A stretch of DNA of 64,000 nt from Terriglobia bacterium (GCA_020072845.1 JAIQGF010000011.1:248001-312000), one strand, 5' to 3'; shown: positions 43,589 through 53,743, counted from the first letter of the stretch. Notes: a model not told the origin generated them from the letters alone. Made by a program: numbers and translations.

Positions 43589-44260
43589 ATGGATCGGTCG
43601 AACTATCGTTGGTGGCTGGCGGCAGCGGTGATGATGCTGGCAACGTTGGCGATTGCCAGCAAACAATACATGGCGCCCAAGGCATTTCCCGCCAAGACGT
43701 ATCCGGCGCGCGACGAGCATCCGGATGAGAAAGTCACGATCGCCGCCGATCCCTACGACATGCCCGACAAGGCCGCGCCGGTGTTCACGCTGCCGTACAA
43801 AGACAGGGGCTACCTGCCGATTTTCCTGGTCATCACCAACGACGGCGACCAGCCGGTGGCGTTGAACCAGATGGAAGTCAAGCTGGTGACCGCCAGCCGA
43901 AGCAAGCTGCAGCCGGCCAGCATCGAGGACCTGTACCGGCGGTTCTCGCGGGTGAAGCGCCGCGGCGACGAGGTCAGCCGCAATCCGCTGCCCATTCCGC
44001 TGCCCCGCCATCCCGATGCAGGACTTCCCAAAGGCGGGGGCGAGGAAATCCAGAACGCGCAATTCGGCGCCAAGGCGGTGGAGCCGCACGCCACGCAGGC
44101 TGGCTTCCTGTTCTTCGATATCGAAGGCATCAGCCAGCCCCTGGCCGGGGCCCATCTCTACGTCACCCGGGTGCGCGACGGCAACGGTACCGAATTGATG
44201 TTCTTCGACATCGCGCTGGAGAAATATCTGACCTACAAGCCGGGAAGCTCGGGAAAGTAG
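43589..44260 (+). CDS. Membrane-anchored protein of unknown function
   Basis: 223 residues from ATG 43589. One N-terminal hydrophobic segment (WWLAAAVMMLATLAIASK) acts as an anchor or uncleaved signal. The rest is predicted extracytoplasmic and contains an Ig-like LPIFLVITNDGDQPVALNQMEVKLVT stretch suggesting a beta-sandwich, followed by a Pro-rich loop (NPLPIPLPRHPD). No catalytic motif is recognised. It stands alone on the plus strand, ending in an inverted heptamer array that may terminate transcription. Confidence 0.72.
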   Translation: MDRSNYRWWLAAAVMMLATLAIASKQYMAPKAFPAKTYPARDEHPDEKVTIAADPYDMPDKAAPVFTLPYKDRGYLPIFLVITNDGDQPVALNQMEVKLVTASRSKLQPASIEDLYRRFSRVKRRGDEVSRNPLPIPLPRHPDAGLPKGGGEEIQNAQFGAKAVEPHATQAGFLFFDIEGISQPLAGAHLYVTRVRDGNGTELMFFDIALEKYLTYKPGSSGK

Positions 44261-44261
44261 G

Positions 44262-44351
44262 TTATCAGTTTACGGTTATCGGTTTTCGGTAACAGCATCA
44301 AGACAACGGCAATCGCTAATTACCGAAAACCGTTAACCGACAACCGATAAC
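44262..44351. repeat. Inverted heptamer arrays between converging genes
   Basis: TTATCGG-type units (44262-44294) face CCGATAA/CCGTTAA units (44318-44351), with a 7-base period on both sides. It lies between the converging 43589 gene and rnhA and could serve as a shared stem. Confidence 0.78.
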
Positions 44352-44354
44352 GAT

Positions 44355-44846
44355 TCAACGCCCCATTCCCTCGTCCATGGCGCGGTTGGCGAGTGCGTCG
44401 GCTTCCTTGTTCTTGCCGCGCAAGACGTGGTGGATGTTGAACCAGTCCAGCTTCCCGATCAGCGCTTTCGCCTGCCGGTGCAATTCCATCAGTGTCAGAT
44501 TGCGGACCTTGTATTGGCCATTGATTTGTTTGACCAGCAGTTCGGAGTCGCTGATCACCTCCAGCGCCTTGCAACCGTGGGCCAGGGCGTATTCCAGGGA
44601 CGCGATCAGGCCCATGTACTCCGCGTAGTTGTTGGTCCGGTGGCCGAGGAACTGGCTGAGTGCGGCGAGGCGGCGCCGGGCGGCATCCTCGAGCACCACG
44701 CCGTAGCCGGCGGGACCGGGATTCCCGCGCGCGCCACCGTCAATGTGGGCGATCAGGCGATCTTCCGGCAATTTTTCGACAAGCGCGCCAAACAGTTCCT
44801 GCGAGGCGGCGGGCTTTTTGCGGCGAGGGTAAGGACGGAAAGGCAT
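44355..44846 (-). CDS. rnhA: Ribonuclease H (RNase HI type)
   Basis: 163 residues from ATG 44846. A longer frame to 44912 would begin with repeat-encoded residues (ITNYKLQITN) and is rejected. The catalytic carboxylates are Asp in HIDGGARGNPGPAGYG, Glu in NNYAEYMGLI, Asp in VISDSELLVKQ and Asp in NKEADALANRA. It degrades the RNA strand of RNA:DNA hybrids. An N-terminal extension of about 37 residues (PFRPYPRRKKPAAS) precedes the RNase H fold. The gene sits between two inverted heptamer arrays. Confidence 0.93.
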   Translation of the reverse strand: MPFRPYPRRKKPAASQELFGALVEKLPEDRLIAHIDGGARGNPGPAGYGVVLEDAARRRLAALSQFLGHRTNNYAEYMGLIASLEYALAHGCKALEVISDSELLVKQINGQYKVRNLTLMELHRQAKALIGKLDWFNIHHVLRGKNKEADALANRAMDEGMGR

Positions 44847-44850
44847 GAGG

Positions 44851-44967
44851 CAATTTGTAATTTGTAATTTGTAATTGGTAATTTGCTGTGTTTTGCGCGC
44901 TGTCGAAAGCACTAAGCGGCACTACGCTGCCGGTAAATTACAAATTACCAATTACAAATTACAAATG
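44851..44967. repeat. Long inverted heptamer arrays upstream of rnhA
   Basis: AATTTGT units (44851-44886) and the reverse-complement AAATTAC units (44933-44967) pair almost perfectly over about 33 bases. The unit is the same as in the rplJ-rplL gap at 125-160. The right arm ends two bases from the stop codon of the phosphoesterase gene. Confidence 0.85.
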
Positions 44968-44969
44968 CT

Positions 44970-45725
44970 TCACCGTCCCTGTGCCAGCCGGGTCGCCAGC
45001 CGTTCCGGCAGGTCGGCGGCGATGATCCGCTGCTGCGCTGCCGCCACGTCGTACTTCACACGGTAATAGGTGACGGAGTAGGCCTCGGTGTCGAACAGGG
45101 CAAAGGCGGCCCGCCAGTCGCCGTCGCGCGGTTGTCCCACCGAACCGGGGTTGATCAGGTAGCGCATGCCCTTGCGCAGCTTGAAGACGAATTTCTCGGA
45201 GGCGCCGTGCGAGTTGTACACCGGATGGATGGCGGCAGCATCGTCGGTTCCCGCGAAAAATCCTCCCTGGATATGGGTGTGCCCGAAGAAGGTCAGCGGA
45301 ACTTCGGCTTCGGCGAGCGCGCGCAGCGCCTCCGGCACCAGGATCAGATATTCGTCTTCGTCGTACGGCGAGCCGTGTACGAACCGGACGCCTTCCACTC
45401 CCTCCAGCGGCGCCGGGCCCTGCGGCAGCGCGCGCAGCCATTCCAGGTTCTCTTTGCGCAGCACCGTGCGCGTCCAGATGACCGCTATGCCGGCAATGGG
45501 GTTGAAGTCCTCCATGTTGCTCAACCCGGAGCACGCCTTGTCGTGATTGCCGCGGACGACGATCTTACCCAGCTTGCGCGAACGTTCCACCACCTCATTC
45601 GGACTGGCGCCGTACCCGACGACGTCGCCGAGATTGACCACCAAGTCGTGCTCCGGCGCCTGCTCCAGACAGGCGTCCAGAGCTTCCAGGTTGGCGTGTA
45701 TGTCGCTTAACAGGAGTATCCGCAC
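44970..45725 (-). CDS. Metallophosphoesterase (YfcE/MJ0936-like)
   Basis: 251 residues from GTG 45725, giving MRILLLSDIHANLEALDACLE. The longer frame to 45791 starts in leader sequence. The calcineurin-like motifs are in order: SDIHAN, NLGDVVGYG, RGNHDKACSG, VHGSPYDEDEYL and FFGHTHIQGGFF. These bind two metal ions for phosphodiester hydrolysis. The substrate is unknown, and cyclic or linear phosphodiesters are typical. Heptamer arrays occur on both sides. Confidence 0.92.
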   Translation of the reverse strand: MRILLLSDIHANLEALDACLEQAPEHDLVVNLGDVVGYGASPNEVVERSRKLGKIVVRGNHDKACSGLSNMEDFNPIAGIAVIWTRTVLRKENLEWLRALPQGPAPLEGVEGVRFVHGSPYDEDEYLILVPEALRALAEAEVPLTFFGHTHIQGGFFAGTDDAAAIHPVYNSHGASEKFVFKLRKGMRYLINPGSVGQPRDGDWRAAFALFDTEAYSVTYYRVKYDVAAAQQRIIAADLPERLATRLAQGR

Positions 45726-45796
45726 GTGGTGCTCGCGATGGAGCGATCTGGGATTATATAGCCCCGAGGTTGTATAGCACCAATAGGGCAATAGGA

Positions 45797-45946
45797 AGTC
45801 AGAAGTAAGAATTAAGAAGTAACAAGCGAAAGTCGCTGATTTCTGAGTTCTTACTTGTTACTCCTGATCCCTACTTCTGAGTTACTTCTTAATCCTTACT
45901 TCACTCTACTTCACTTCTTGATTCTGACTTCTTAGTTCTGACTTGT
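45797..45946. repeat. Extended heptamer array reaching into the oppD-like gene
   Basis: AAGTAAG-type units (45797-45830) face about fourteen CTTACTT/CTTCTTA-type units (45840-45946), with a 7-base period over most of the stretch. The stop codon of the oppD-like gene at 45906 is inside the array, so its last ~12 residues ([12 protein letters not shown]) are repeat-encoded. Confidence 0.8.
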
Positions 45947-46973
45947 TCACCACCGGGCACCTTGCCAGGTGTCCGGGCGCGACCTCGACCAGAGGCGGCA
46001 GCGCGCGGCTGCAATCGGGAATGCGGAACCCGCAGCGCGGTTCGAAGGCACAGCCCGGCGGCAGCGAGGTCAGGGAAGGCACGGTGCCTTCGATGGTCGG
46101 CAGAGCGCGCGAACGGTCGGTGTGCAGCGTGGGCGCGGAGTGCAGCAGGCCGCGCGTGTAGGGGTGCGCGGCAGAGGCGAATACATCGCGCGCCGGGCCG
46201 AGTTCGACGATGCTTCCGGCGTACATCACGGCTACGCGGTCGCAAACTTGGGAGACCACCGCCAGGTCGTGGGAGATGAACAGCATCGCCAGGTTGAATT
46301 TCCGGCGCAGGTCCGCCAGCAGGTCAAGGATTTGCGCCTGGATGGTGACGTCGAGCGCGGTGGTCGGCTCGTCGGCAATCAGCAGTTGCGGCCGGTTCAC
46401 GATCGCCATGGCAATCATCACGCGCTGCCGCATGCCGCCGGAGAGCTGGTGCGGGTAGTCGCGGGAACGGCGCTCGGGCTCCGGAATGCCGACCTCGTGC
46501 ATGGCATCCACCGCACGTGTCCACGCTTCGGACTTTGTCAGTCGCCCTGCTCCGTTCTTGCCGTCGACGGTCGACGGTCGACGGTCGACTGACCGATGCG
46601 CCAGCACTGCCTCCGCAATCTGGTCTCCCACGCGCATCACCGGGTTGAGCGCGGTCATCGGCTCCTGGAAGATCATGGCCATACGCGCGCCGCGGATGTC
46701 GCGCATCTGGTCGGAGGAAGCGGAGAGCAGATCGCGGCCCTCGAGCCGCAGTTCGCCCTCGACGCGAGCCTCCGTGGGCAGCAGTCGCATGATGGCCAGC
46801 GCCGTGGCCGATTTGCCCGATCCGGATTCCCCCACCAGCCCTAACACTTCGCTGGGCGCAAGCGTCAGGCTGACTTCCCGGACGGCAGCGAGCAGGCCTT
46901 GGCCATCACGCGTCGGAAAGCTCACCTTCAGCCGATCCAAAGCAAGCAGGGGAGGCACGAGCCCATAGTACAT
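45906..46973 (-). CDS. ABC transporter ATP-binding protein, oligopeptide/nickel (OppD/DppD) type
   Basis: 355 residues from ATG 46973. An upstream frame extension is out of context with msrA. Walker A is [17 protein letters not shown], the Q-loop is [14 protein letters not shown], the signature is [14 protein letters not shown], and Walker B is [13 protein letters not shown]. The C-terminal [21 protein letters not shown] block with paired cysteines is the OppD/DppD extension. An insertion of about 20 residues ([19 protein letters not shown]) after the QIAEAVLAH helix is encoded by a heptamer array at 46562-46594. No permease or OppF partner is adjacent. Confidence 0.9.
   Translation of the reverse strand: MYYGLVPPLLALDRLKVSFPTRDGQGLLAAVREVSLTLAPSEVLGLVGESGSGKSATALAIMRLLPTEARVEGELRLEGRDLLSASSDQMRDIRGARMAMIFQEPMTALNPVMRVGDQIAEAVLAHRSVDRRPSTVDGKNGAGRLTKSEAWTRAVDAMHEVGIPEPERRSRDYPHQLSGGMRQRVMIAMAIVNRPQLLIADEPTTALDVTIQAQILDLLADLRRKFNLAMLFISHDLAVVSQVCDRVAVMYAGSIVELGPARDVFASAAHPYTRGLLHSAPTLHTDRSRALPTIEGTVPSLTSLPPGCAFEPRCGFRIPDCSRALPPLVEVAPGHLARCPVVNKSELRSQNQEVK
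46562..46594. repeat. Heptamer array inside the oppD-like coding region
   Basis: Four exact copies of CGACGGT (46562-46594) lie in frame within the ATPase gene. Since 7 is not a multiple of 3, the three reading phases are all used, and the flanking bases must have been adjusted to keep the frame. Confidence 0.85.
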
Positions 46974-47009
46974 CGGGTGATGGGGCGATCTGGTGATCGG
47001 GTGATTGAA
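46972..47009 (+). repeat. Octamer array between msrA and the oppD-like gene
   Basis: ATCGGGTG-type units with an 8-base period, almost the same run (ATCTGGTGATCGGGTGAT) as at 321-359 upstream of rplL. Confidence 0.72.
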
Positions 47010-47026
47010 CGCCTGATGCATCCCGC

Positions 47027-47566
47027 CTAGGGCGCGGTCTTTTTGGAAAATTTCTGTTCGAATTTCTTCAGCTTGGGGGCGATGACGTACTGGCAGTAGG
47101 GCGCGGAGGAATTCCCAGCGTAATATCCCTGGTGATAATTCTCGGCGACGTAAAACTGCTTGGCGGGCTCGACGGCGGTGACGATGGGATTGGGAAAGGC
47201 GCGCGCGGCGGTGAGGTCGGCGATGGCCTGCTCGGCCTGGCGACGCTGGTCGTCGGAGGCGTAGAAGATCACGGAACGATATTGCGTACCGGAATCGTTG
47301 CCCTGGCGATTGAGCGTGGTGGGATCGTGGATGGTGAAAAAGATGTCGAGCAGGTCGCGGTAGGTGATTTGCGCCGGGTCGAAGGTGACCCGCACCACCT
47401 CGACATGGCCGCTGGCGCCGGTACAGACCTGTTCGTAAGTGGGATTTTCGCGGCGTCCGCCCATGTAGCCGGACTCGACCGACTTCACGCCGGTGGCGCG
47501 GGCGAACACAGCTTCCAGGCACCAGAAACATCCGCCACCGAAGACGGCAGTTTGTTGTTCGGACAT
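47027..47566 (-). CDS. msrA: Peptide methionine sulfoxide reductase MsrA
   Basis: 179 residues. The catalytic Cys lies in FGGGCFWCLEAVF near the N-terminus. GYMGGRRENPTYEQVCTGASGHVEVV and DIFFTIHDPTTLNRQGND complete the signature. It reduces methionine-S-sulfoxide using thioredoxin. The recycling cysteines are less obvious; Cys47 in QVCTG and Cys in APYCQYV are candidates. The start ATG 47566 gives MSEQQTAVFGG. It is likely monocistronic. Confidence 0.95.
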   Translation of the reverse strand: MSEQQTAVFGGGCFWCLEAVFARATGVKSVESGYMGGRRENPTYEQVCTGASGHVEVVRVTFDPAQITYRDLLDIFFTIHDPTTLNRQGNDSGTQYRSVIFYASDDQRRQAEQAIADLTAARAFPNPIVTAVEPAKQFYVAENYHQGYYAGNSSAPYCQYVIAPKLKKFEQKFSKKTAP

Positions 47567-47590
47567 GCGAATTAGATGCGGGAACCAGGT

Positions 47591-47713
47591 GCGAGTTGCG
47601 GGTTGTGAGTTGCGAGAGAGTACCGAGTACTTAGTACCGAGTACCGAGCAAAAGCGCGCCCTGAGTCGCCTGCCAGAAAAATTAGAGCCCCGGCGAGGGT
47701 GCCGGGGCCTACA
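47591..47713. repeat. Two heptamer arrays and a GC hairpin upstream of msrA
   Basis: CGAGTTG-type units (47591-47617) run into AGTACCG units (47619-47649), both with a 7-base period. The second unit is shared with 16275-16303. At 47690-47713 GCCCCGGCG..GCCGGGGC forms a hairpin that also occurs at 28352-28377. Confidence 0.72.
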
Positions 47714-47774
47714 GGTTCAACCTAATCGCATTGCCGCGTGGGCAGCGCGTCGTTGATGCAATTTCACCGCGTCT

Positions 47775-48254
47775 CTAAAGCTGTGGCGGTGGCGGCGGCG
47801 GCTGTTGGCCTTCGCCCTTGGGACCCATGCCCTGCCAGTGGCCTTTGCCGCGGCCCTCATGCTGCTTCATGGAATCGAGCTTCGCCTGCTGGTCGGAGGT
47901 GAGGAAGCCGCGAATCTGCGTCATGCTCTGTTCGTGCAGGTCGCGCATCTTGGCGTGGCGGTCCTGCATCGACAACGAGGTGTCTTTGCTAAGACTCTGC
48001 GCCTGCGTGGACTCGGTTTCCAGGATGGGCTTGATCTTGGTTTTCTGGTCGTCGGTGAGATTCAAGATGCGCGAGAGGTGGTCGAGGTGCTGCTGCGGGC
48101 TAGGCGGCCCGCCCATGCGACCCATGTGGTCGTGTGGCCCGCCCATCTGGCCCTGCGGTTGGGCTGGCGGCGCCTCGGTTTGCGCGACCATGGTGAGAGG
48201 TAACGCAACCGCAAGCAGAATTGCGACGGCGAACGCGGTACGTGCTTTGGTCAT
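47775..48254 (-). CDS. Spy/CpxP-like periplasmic LTxxQ protein
   Basis: 159 residues from ATG 48254, with AAGGAG five bases upstream. A signal peptide (AFAVAILLAVALPLTMVAQT) is followed by a His/Met/Gly-rich linker (GQMGGPHDHMGRMGGPP), which could bind metal. The LTxxQ-type helices are ILNLTDDQKTKIKPILE and FLTSDQQAKLDSMKQHE. The tail is Pro-rich. The family includes the periplasmic chaperone Spy and the Cpx regulator CpxP. It is upstream of msrA in the same direction but more than 200 bases away. Confidence 0.88.
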   Translation of the reverse strand: MTKARTAFAVAILLAVALPLTMVAQTEAPPAQPQGQMGGPHDHMGRMGGPPSPQQHLDHLSRILNLTDDQKTKIKPILETESTQAQSLSKDTSLSMQDRHAKMRDLHEQSMTQIRGFLTSDQQAKLDSMKQHEGRGKGHWQGMGPKGEGQQPPPPPPQL

Positions 48255-48414
48255 CGGTGCTCCTTTTCGATCGGCCGCACGCGGCGGATTGGATGCCGAT
48301 GCGGAAACGTGAACGGTGGAATGCGCCGGGACAGACTCCCGCCCCGCATCCTGTTGCATGAGAACACGGGGCAGTGGAAAAAGTTGCCGGTTCAGGTTGC
48401 GAGCGGCGCCGGTC

Positions 48415-49680
<1,266 letters not shown>

Positions 49681-49696
49681 CGCTCTTGTGTTTTCC

Positions 49697-49756
49697 TCGG
49701 CGGCTAAAGCCGCCAGAATCGCAGTCTCGAACGGCGCGGCTGAAGCCGCGCCCCTT
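49697..49756. repeat. Double-hairpin element between the permease genes
   Basis: GGCGGCTAAAGCCGCC followed by GGCGCGGCTGAAGCCGCGCC, the same arrangement as at 16351-16402 upstream of pyk. Confidence 0.78.
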
Positions 49757-49796
49757 CAAAAACACCCCTCGTCAGTTCCCGGAATTCGACAATTAC

Positions 49797-51050
49797 CTAC
49801 AGCTCGGCACGGAGCGCGACCACGGGGTCGAGCTTGGCCGCCTTAAGGGCAGGCCAGAGTCCGAAAAACAGGCCCACGACGGTGGAGACCGCGAGGGCAA
49901 AGAAAACCACGCTGAGGGGCGTCCGCATGGGCATGGCCGTGAGGCCGCGGACGATTTGCGTGACCAGCACCGCCAGCACCACCCCAAACAGTCCGCCCAT
50001 CGCCGCCATGACCGAAGATTCGACGACGAACTGCATCAGGATGTCGCGCTTGCGCGCGCCCACCGACTTGCGCAACCCGATCTCGTGGGTGCGCTCGGTG
50101 ACCGAGGCCAGCATGATGTTCATGATGACGACGCCGCCGATGACGAGGAAGATGGAGACGATGCCGATGGAGGCATTGGCCAGTCCGCCGAAAATCTGGT
50201 TCCACAGCCCGGTGACGGATTCGCTGGAGATGATGCCAAAGGCATCCTTGTCGTTGAAATCCTGATGACGGCGGGCGCGCATGAAGGCGCGGGCCTGGTC
50301 CTTGGCCTGCTCCATGACGGCGGGAGAACTGGACTTGACGGCGACCCACAGGCCGGAAGTGTCGGGCCCTTCCTGTCCCCAGGACTTCAAAACCGCGGTC
50401 ATGGGGACGTAAACAAAATTGTCCTGGCTCTGGCCGAAGGCGGTGCCGTTCTTTTCCGCGACGCCGATGACCTCGAAGGGAACGCCGCCGACCAGAATGG
50501 TCTTGCCCAGCGGATCCACGCTTTGGAAGAAGCGCTCGGCGAGATCGTTGCCGATGACGGCCACCGAGACGCGGTGCTGGTACTCGGTTTCGCTGAAGAA
50601 GCGGCCGCGGGCGATTTTGTCGGTGGAGAGATCAATGATGTTGGGAGTAGCGCCGCGGATGGTGACGTCGTCAATGTTTTGGTTGCCGGCGCGGACGTCC
50701 TTGGTGCGCCAGTCCTGCGCCCCGACCTCATCCGCCAGGACCATGTGAGAGCGCAGGTACTCGAAATCGTCGAGATCGAGCTTGCGGTTGTGGCGGCGCG
50801 CCTCGAGGAAATCCTTGGCGTTGGTGATGATGGGAAAGCGGGCAACGTAAAAGACGTTGACACCGAAATTGGCGAGGCGCTCGGCGACGTAGGTGTTCAG
50901 CCCGTTGACGGCCGAGACCACGCCGATGAGCGCGGTGACGGCGATGATGACGCCCAGCAGGGTGAGAAACGAGCGCAGCTTATGCGCCCACAGGCTTTCC
51001 AGCGCAATGGTGACCGGCTCGCGAAAGGTAGAGGACCGCCTGATCTTCAT
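49797..51050 (-). CDS. MacB-type ABC transporter permease (FtsX family), first of a pair
   Basis: 417 residues from ATG 51050. The N-terminal TM (LRSFLTLLGVIIAVTALIGVV), MacB core domain and three C-terminal TMs are all present. The blocks NIMLASVTERTHEIGLRKSVG and FFGLWPALKAAKLDPVVALRAE match its neighbour, so the two are paralogues that probably form a heterodimeric permease. No adjacent ATPase or membrane-fusion protein is visible. The longer frame (to 51395) runs through non-coding upstream sequence and is rejected. Confidence 0.9.
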   Translation of the reverse strand: MKIRRSSTFREPVTIALESLWAHKLRSFLTLLGVIIAVTALIGVVSAVNGLNTYVAERLANFGVNVFYVARFPIITNAKDFLEARRHNRKLDLDDFEYLRSHMVLADEVGAQDWRTKDVRAGNQNIDDVTIRGATPNIIDLSTDKIARGRFFSETEYQHRVSVAVIGNDLAERFFQSVDPLGKTILVGGVPFEVIGVAEKNGTAFGQSQDNFVYVPMTAVLKSWGQEGPDTSGLWVAVKSSSPAVMEQAKDQARAFMRARRHQDFNDKDAFGIISSESVTGLWNQIFGGLANASIGIVSIFLVIGGVVIMNIMLASVTERTHEIGLRKSVGARKRDILMQFVVESSVMAAMGGLFGVVLAVLVTQIVRGLTAMPMRTPLSVVFFALAVSTVVGLFFGLWPALKAAKLDPVVALRAEL

Positions 51051-51571
51051 CACTACCCGGGCTGCGGTTGCGGCAGACACAAATACATTAGGCGCCAGGG
51101 AGACATACGAGTCAACCGGGCTGAAAGTTCCCGCGCCGCGGGAAGAGATGCCGGAGGGATGCTGCTCCACTGGCCCCAGGGGGTCCCACCCGCTGCCGGA
51201 CCAAATCGGGAGTACGCACACGCACCCGTGATGCAGGTCACCGCCAAGGGGATCGGCTAGGAGAACACTTGTGCCTAGCGAGCGGCGAAAAAGATACTGC
51301 CTGCCTGACGAGCGCAGCAGCGAAAACACACTGTTGCGCTGGCCGCCAACCGCGGCGGCCCCCAACCTTCGCCCCCTGATTTGATTTCGCCTCACGAGGG
51401 GGAGGTGAAGAGTTGCGACCTACTACGCGTCGAGCCCACATCCACGATAGCCACGCAGCGCGCACTACCCCTTGCTCCCGCTCGAGCTGCGGAAGCCGGC
51501 ACTTGCGCTTGTCGTATGCCCGGGTGCGCGCCCGGACCGGCATCATCACGGATGTGTTTCAAGGAGGATTT
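51051..51571. other. Divergent gene-free gap
   Basis: 521 bases between the permease gene (minus) and the small zinc-ribbon gene (plus). I see no gene, no clear consensus promoter and no 7-base array, which is unusual for this window. Short GC hairpins occur (for example GGCCGCC..GGCGGCC at 51340-51362). Confidence 0.5.
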
Positions 51572-51739
51572 ATGACCGATCTGTACACCTGCAGTTGCGG
51601 CAGCCAGATTTGGCAGATCTTCGACACGGGCGTGCGTTGCACGGCGTGCCAGACCGAATTCGTGACGCAGCACACGCCCGTCGCCGAGTTCAACCACGCA
51701 GCCACGCAGCAAATGGAAGAGGAAGAAGAAGTGGTGTAA
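51572..51739 (+). CDS. Small zinc-ribbon protein
   Basis: 55 residues from ATG 51572, with AAGGAGG at 51561-51567. Cysteines in CSCGS and CTACQ suggest one zinc ribbon, with YTCSCGSQIWQIFDTGVRC resembling other tiny rubredoxin-like ribbons. It has an acidic tail (MEEEEEVV). Function unknown. It precedes the universal stress protein gene by 144 bases in the same direction. Confidence 0.7.
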   Translation: MTDLYTCSCGSQIWQIFDTGVRCTACQTEFVTQHTPVAEFNHAATQQMEEEEEVV

Positions 51740-51883
51740 GCGCCGCGTGACGCCGTTCCATGCCCCGGCACATCGAGGAGAACCGCGCTCCGCATGTTCG
51801 GGGTCAGAAGCTTGAGGCAGGAGGAAGTGGACGCAGCGCGGGGAATGGGCGTCCACGGCCTCCGCTAACCGAGGAGGTTTGCT

Positions 51884-52795
51884 ATGGCAACGGTCACTGC
51901 TCCAATCCGCATTACATTGCAAAACATCCTGGTGGCCACGGACTTTTCCGGCTGCGCGGAGTCGGCGGTGAAGTACGCGTTGGGCATGGCGCATCGCTAC
52001 GGGAGCACGCTGCACATGGTGCATGTGCTGCCGGAAATGCCCTTCGTGGAATCGCCCGACCCGGACCCTGACCGGATCCGGCGCAGCGCCCAACAAAGGC
52101 TCGCGAAGATGGTTGCGAGCGAAGCATTCCGGGGCATCAGGCATACGGAAACGATTGAGGAAGGTGAGGTCGCCCAGGTGCTGGCCGATCTGGCAATCGC
52201 CGAGAAGATTGACCTGATTGTGCTGGGGACGCAAGGGCGCAGCGGGATCGGGAAGTTCCTGCTGGGCTCGGTGGCGGAGGAAGCCTTCCGCTCGGCGTTA
52301 TGCCCGGTCCTCACCGTCGGTCCACACGTGACGCGCGGCGCGGGGGAAGCCAAGCTGCAGCACATCCTGTACGCCACCGACTTCGGCCCGGAGTCGGCGC
52401 ACGGCGTGCCGTATGCGCTGTCGCTGGCGGAGGAGAATCACGCCCGCCTCACCATGCTGCACGTCGCCCACGAACCCGGAGTGGCTTTGCCCGAACCAGT
52501 GCCCGGCAGCTTGCCGGTGATCCGCCCAGACGTAGAGGTTGCCGACGACAAGCAACAACTCCGCGATCTGGTGCCGCGGGACACCGCGTTGTGGCACGAG
52601 CCGGAATTCCTGGTGCAGTTCGGCCCGCCGGTGGAAACCATTCTGGCGGCCGCCGCTCAGGACGTGGACATGATCGTGCTCGGGGTCAAGCGGCCGGCCG
52701 CGCTGACCAAGCACCTGGGAGGAGGAGTGGCGTATCGCGTGGTCTGCGAAGCGCCATGCCCGGTGCTGACGGTCGGAGCGCAAATCCGGCCATAA
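51884..52795 (+). CDS. Universal stress protein with two UspA domains
   Basis: 303 residues, tandem Usp domains (about 10-147 and 155-300). The first begins ITLQNILVATDFSGCAESAVKYAL and has the ATP-binding loop VLGTQGRSGIGKFLLGSVAEE. The second begins LQHILYATDFGPESAHGVPYAL, but its loop (VLGVKRPAALTKHLGGGVA) lacks the G-x2-G-x9-G pattern and may not bind ATP. GAGGAGG precedes ATG 51884. Tandem Usp proteins respond to starvation, low oxygen or other stress. It sits next to a Crp/Fnr regulator, a common pairing for oxygen or nitrosative stress. Confidence 0.94.
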   Translation: MATVTAPIRITLQNILVATDFSGCAESAVKYALGMAHRYGSTLHMVHVLPEMPFVESPDPDPDRIRRSAQQRLAKMVASEAFRGIRHTETIEEGEVAQVLADLAIAEKIDLIVLGTQGRSGIGKFLLGSVAEEAFRSALCPVLTVGPHVTRGAGEAKLQHILYATDFGPESAHGVPYALSLAEENHARLTMLHVAHEPGVALPEPVPGSLPVIRPDVEVADDKQQLRDLVPRDTALWHEPEFLVQFGPPVETILAAAAQDVDMIVLGVKRPAALTKHLGGGVAYRVVCEAPCPVLTVGAQIRP

Positions 52796-52911
52796 TTTTT
52801 CCGGCCCTGGCGAGCGGAAGGCGAAGGGCGATGCGCGTTTCGCCTTCCGCTCATTTTCGAGGCAAGCACAGCGACGGAGGATGCGCCGGGTGGGCTCCGG
52901 AAAATTTTTTT

Positions 52912-52940
52912 TTGCACGGGGGTTTTTCCTGTGGTAGGGT
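52912..52940 (+). promoter_or_regulatory. Candidate promoter of the Crp/Fnr gene
   Basis: TTGCAC (52912-52917) and TAGGGT (52935-52940) are 17 bases apart, directly after a T-run, 60 bases before the start codon. Match to consensus is moderate. Confidence 0.45.
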
Positions 52941-52999
52941 AGCGGCCGTCAAGCTACCAACAGGTGACCGGCTCGTCCGACCGTGCCGGGGAGGTAGTT

Positions 53000-53716
53000 A
53001 TGCGTACTCCCTACGGTCTGGAGCTCGTCGAAAGCTGCGTCACATGTAAGTTGCGTAAAGACAACTTCTTCTGTTCGCTCTCGCATTCGCTGCTCCCCGT
53101 TCTTGACAGTCTGAAGCTGGCCAACGTCTTTCCCAAGGCGACCGTGTTGTTCGCCGCCGGGCAGAAGCCGGCGGGCATTCACATCGTGTGCGCCGGCAAG
53201 GTGAAGCTGTGCACCGATGGCGCCAACGGCACGTCCATGGTGGTGAAGCTCGCCGGTCCGGGAGAGGTGCTGGGGTTGCACGCGTGCCTCGGCGGGACGC
53301 CGCAAGAGTTCAACGCGGAAACGGTGCAGCCGTCGCACATCGTGTTCGTGAAAGCCGACGATTTCTTGCGCTTGCTGGCGGAGAACGACGAAGTCTGCTG
53401 GCAGGCGGCGCAATTTCTGAGCCGGTATTGCAGCGATGCGTACAGCATCCTGCGCTCGGTGAACGCGGCGCACTCGTCCAGCCAAAAACTGGCGCGGCTG
53501 CTGCTGGAAGCATCCGTGATCGGCACCGGGACGCGCGCCGGCATCCGGGTGCATCTGCCATTCACCCACAAGGAGATCGCGGAAGCGATCGGGATGTCGC
53601 GCGAAACCGTGTGGCGCAAGCTGGTGGAGTTCCGGGCCATGGGGGTGGCGGTGCTGGAGGGCTCGGTATTATTGATCCGCAACAAAGCTGCGCTGCAGCG
53701 ATTGGCCGGCCGGTAA
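53000..53716 (+). CDS. Crp/Fnr-family transcriptional regulator with N-terminal cysteines
   Basis: 238 residues from ATG 53000 (GGGGAGG seven bases upstream). The cNMP-binding-like beta barrel runs over about 30-150, the dimer helix over about 150-175 and the HTH is THKEIAEAIGMSRETVWRKL. The recognition helix keeps the Ser-Arg-Glu-Thr-x-x-Arg pattern of Fnr/Crp. Cys13, Cys16 and Cys25 (C-x2-C-x8-C) at the N-terminus recall the iron-sulfur ligands of Fnr (C-x2-C-x5-C in E. coli), with Cys64, 71 or 96 as a possible fourth. It is likely an oxygen- or redox-responsive activator. Two matching inverted-repeat sites lie downstream. Confidence 0.88.
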   Translation: MRTPYGLELVESCVTCKLRKDNFFCSLSHSLLPVLDSLKLANVFPKATVLFAAGQKPAGIHIVCAGKVKLCTDGANGTSMVVKLAGPGEVLGLHACLGGTPQEFNAETVQPSHIVFVKADDFLRLLAENDEVCWQAAQFLSRYCSDAYSILRSVNAAHSSSQKLARLLLEASVIGTGTRAGIRVHLPFTHKEIAEAIGMSRETVWRKLVEFRAMGVAVLEGSVLLIRNKAALQRLAGR

Positions 53717-53743
53717 AACGCCTTCCCCGATCACCTCACGGGA

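Noticed and set aside
44847-44912. Longer N-terminus for RNase H
   Set aside because: The added residues (ITNYKLQITN) are the translation of a heptamer array.
46974-47531. N-terminal extension of the OppD-like frame over msrA
   Set aside because: It is the out-of-frame shadow of msrA; the ATPase starts at 46973.
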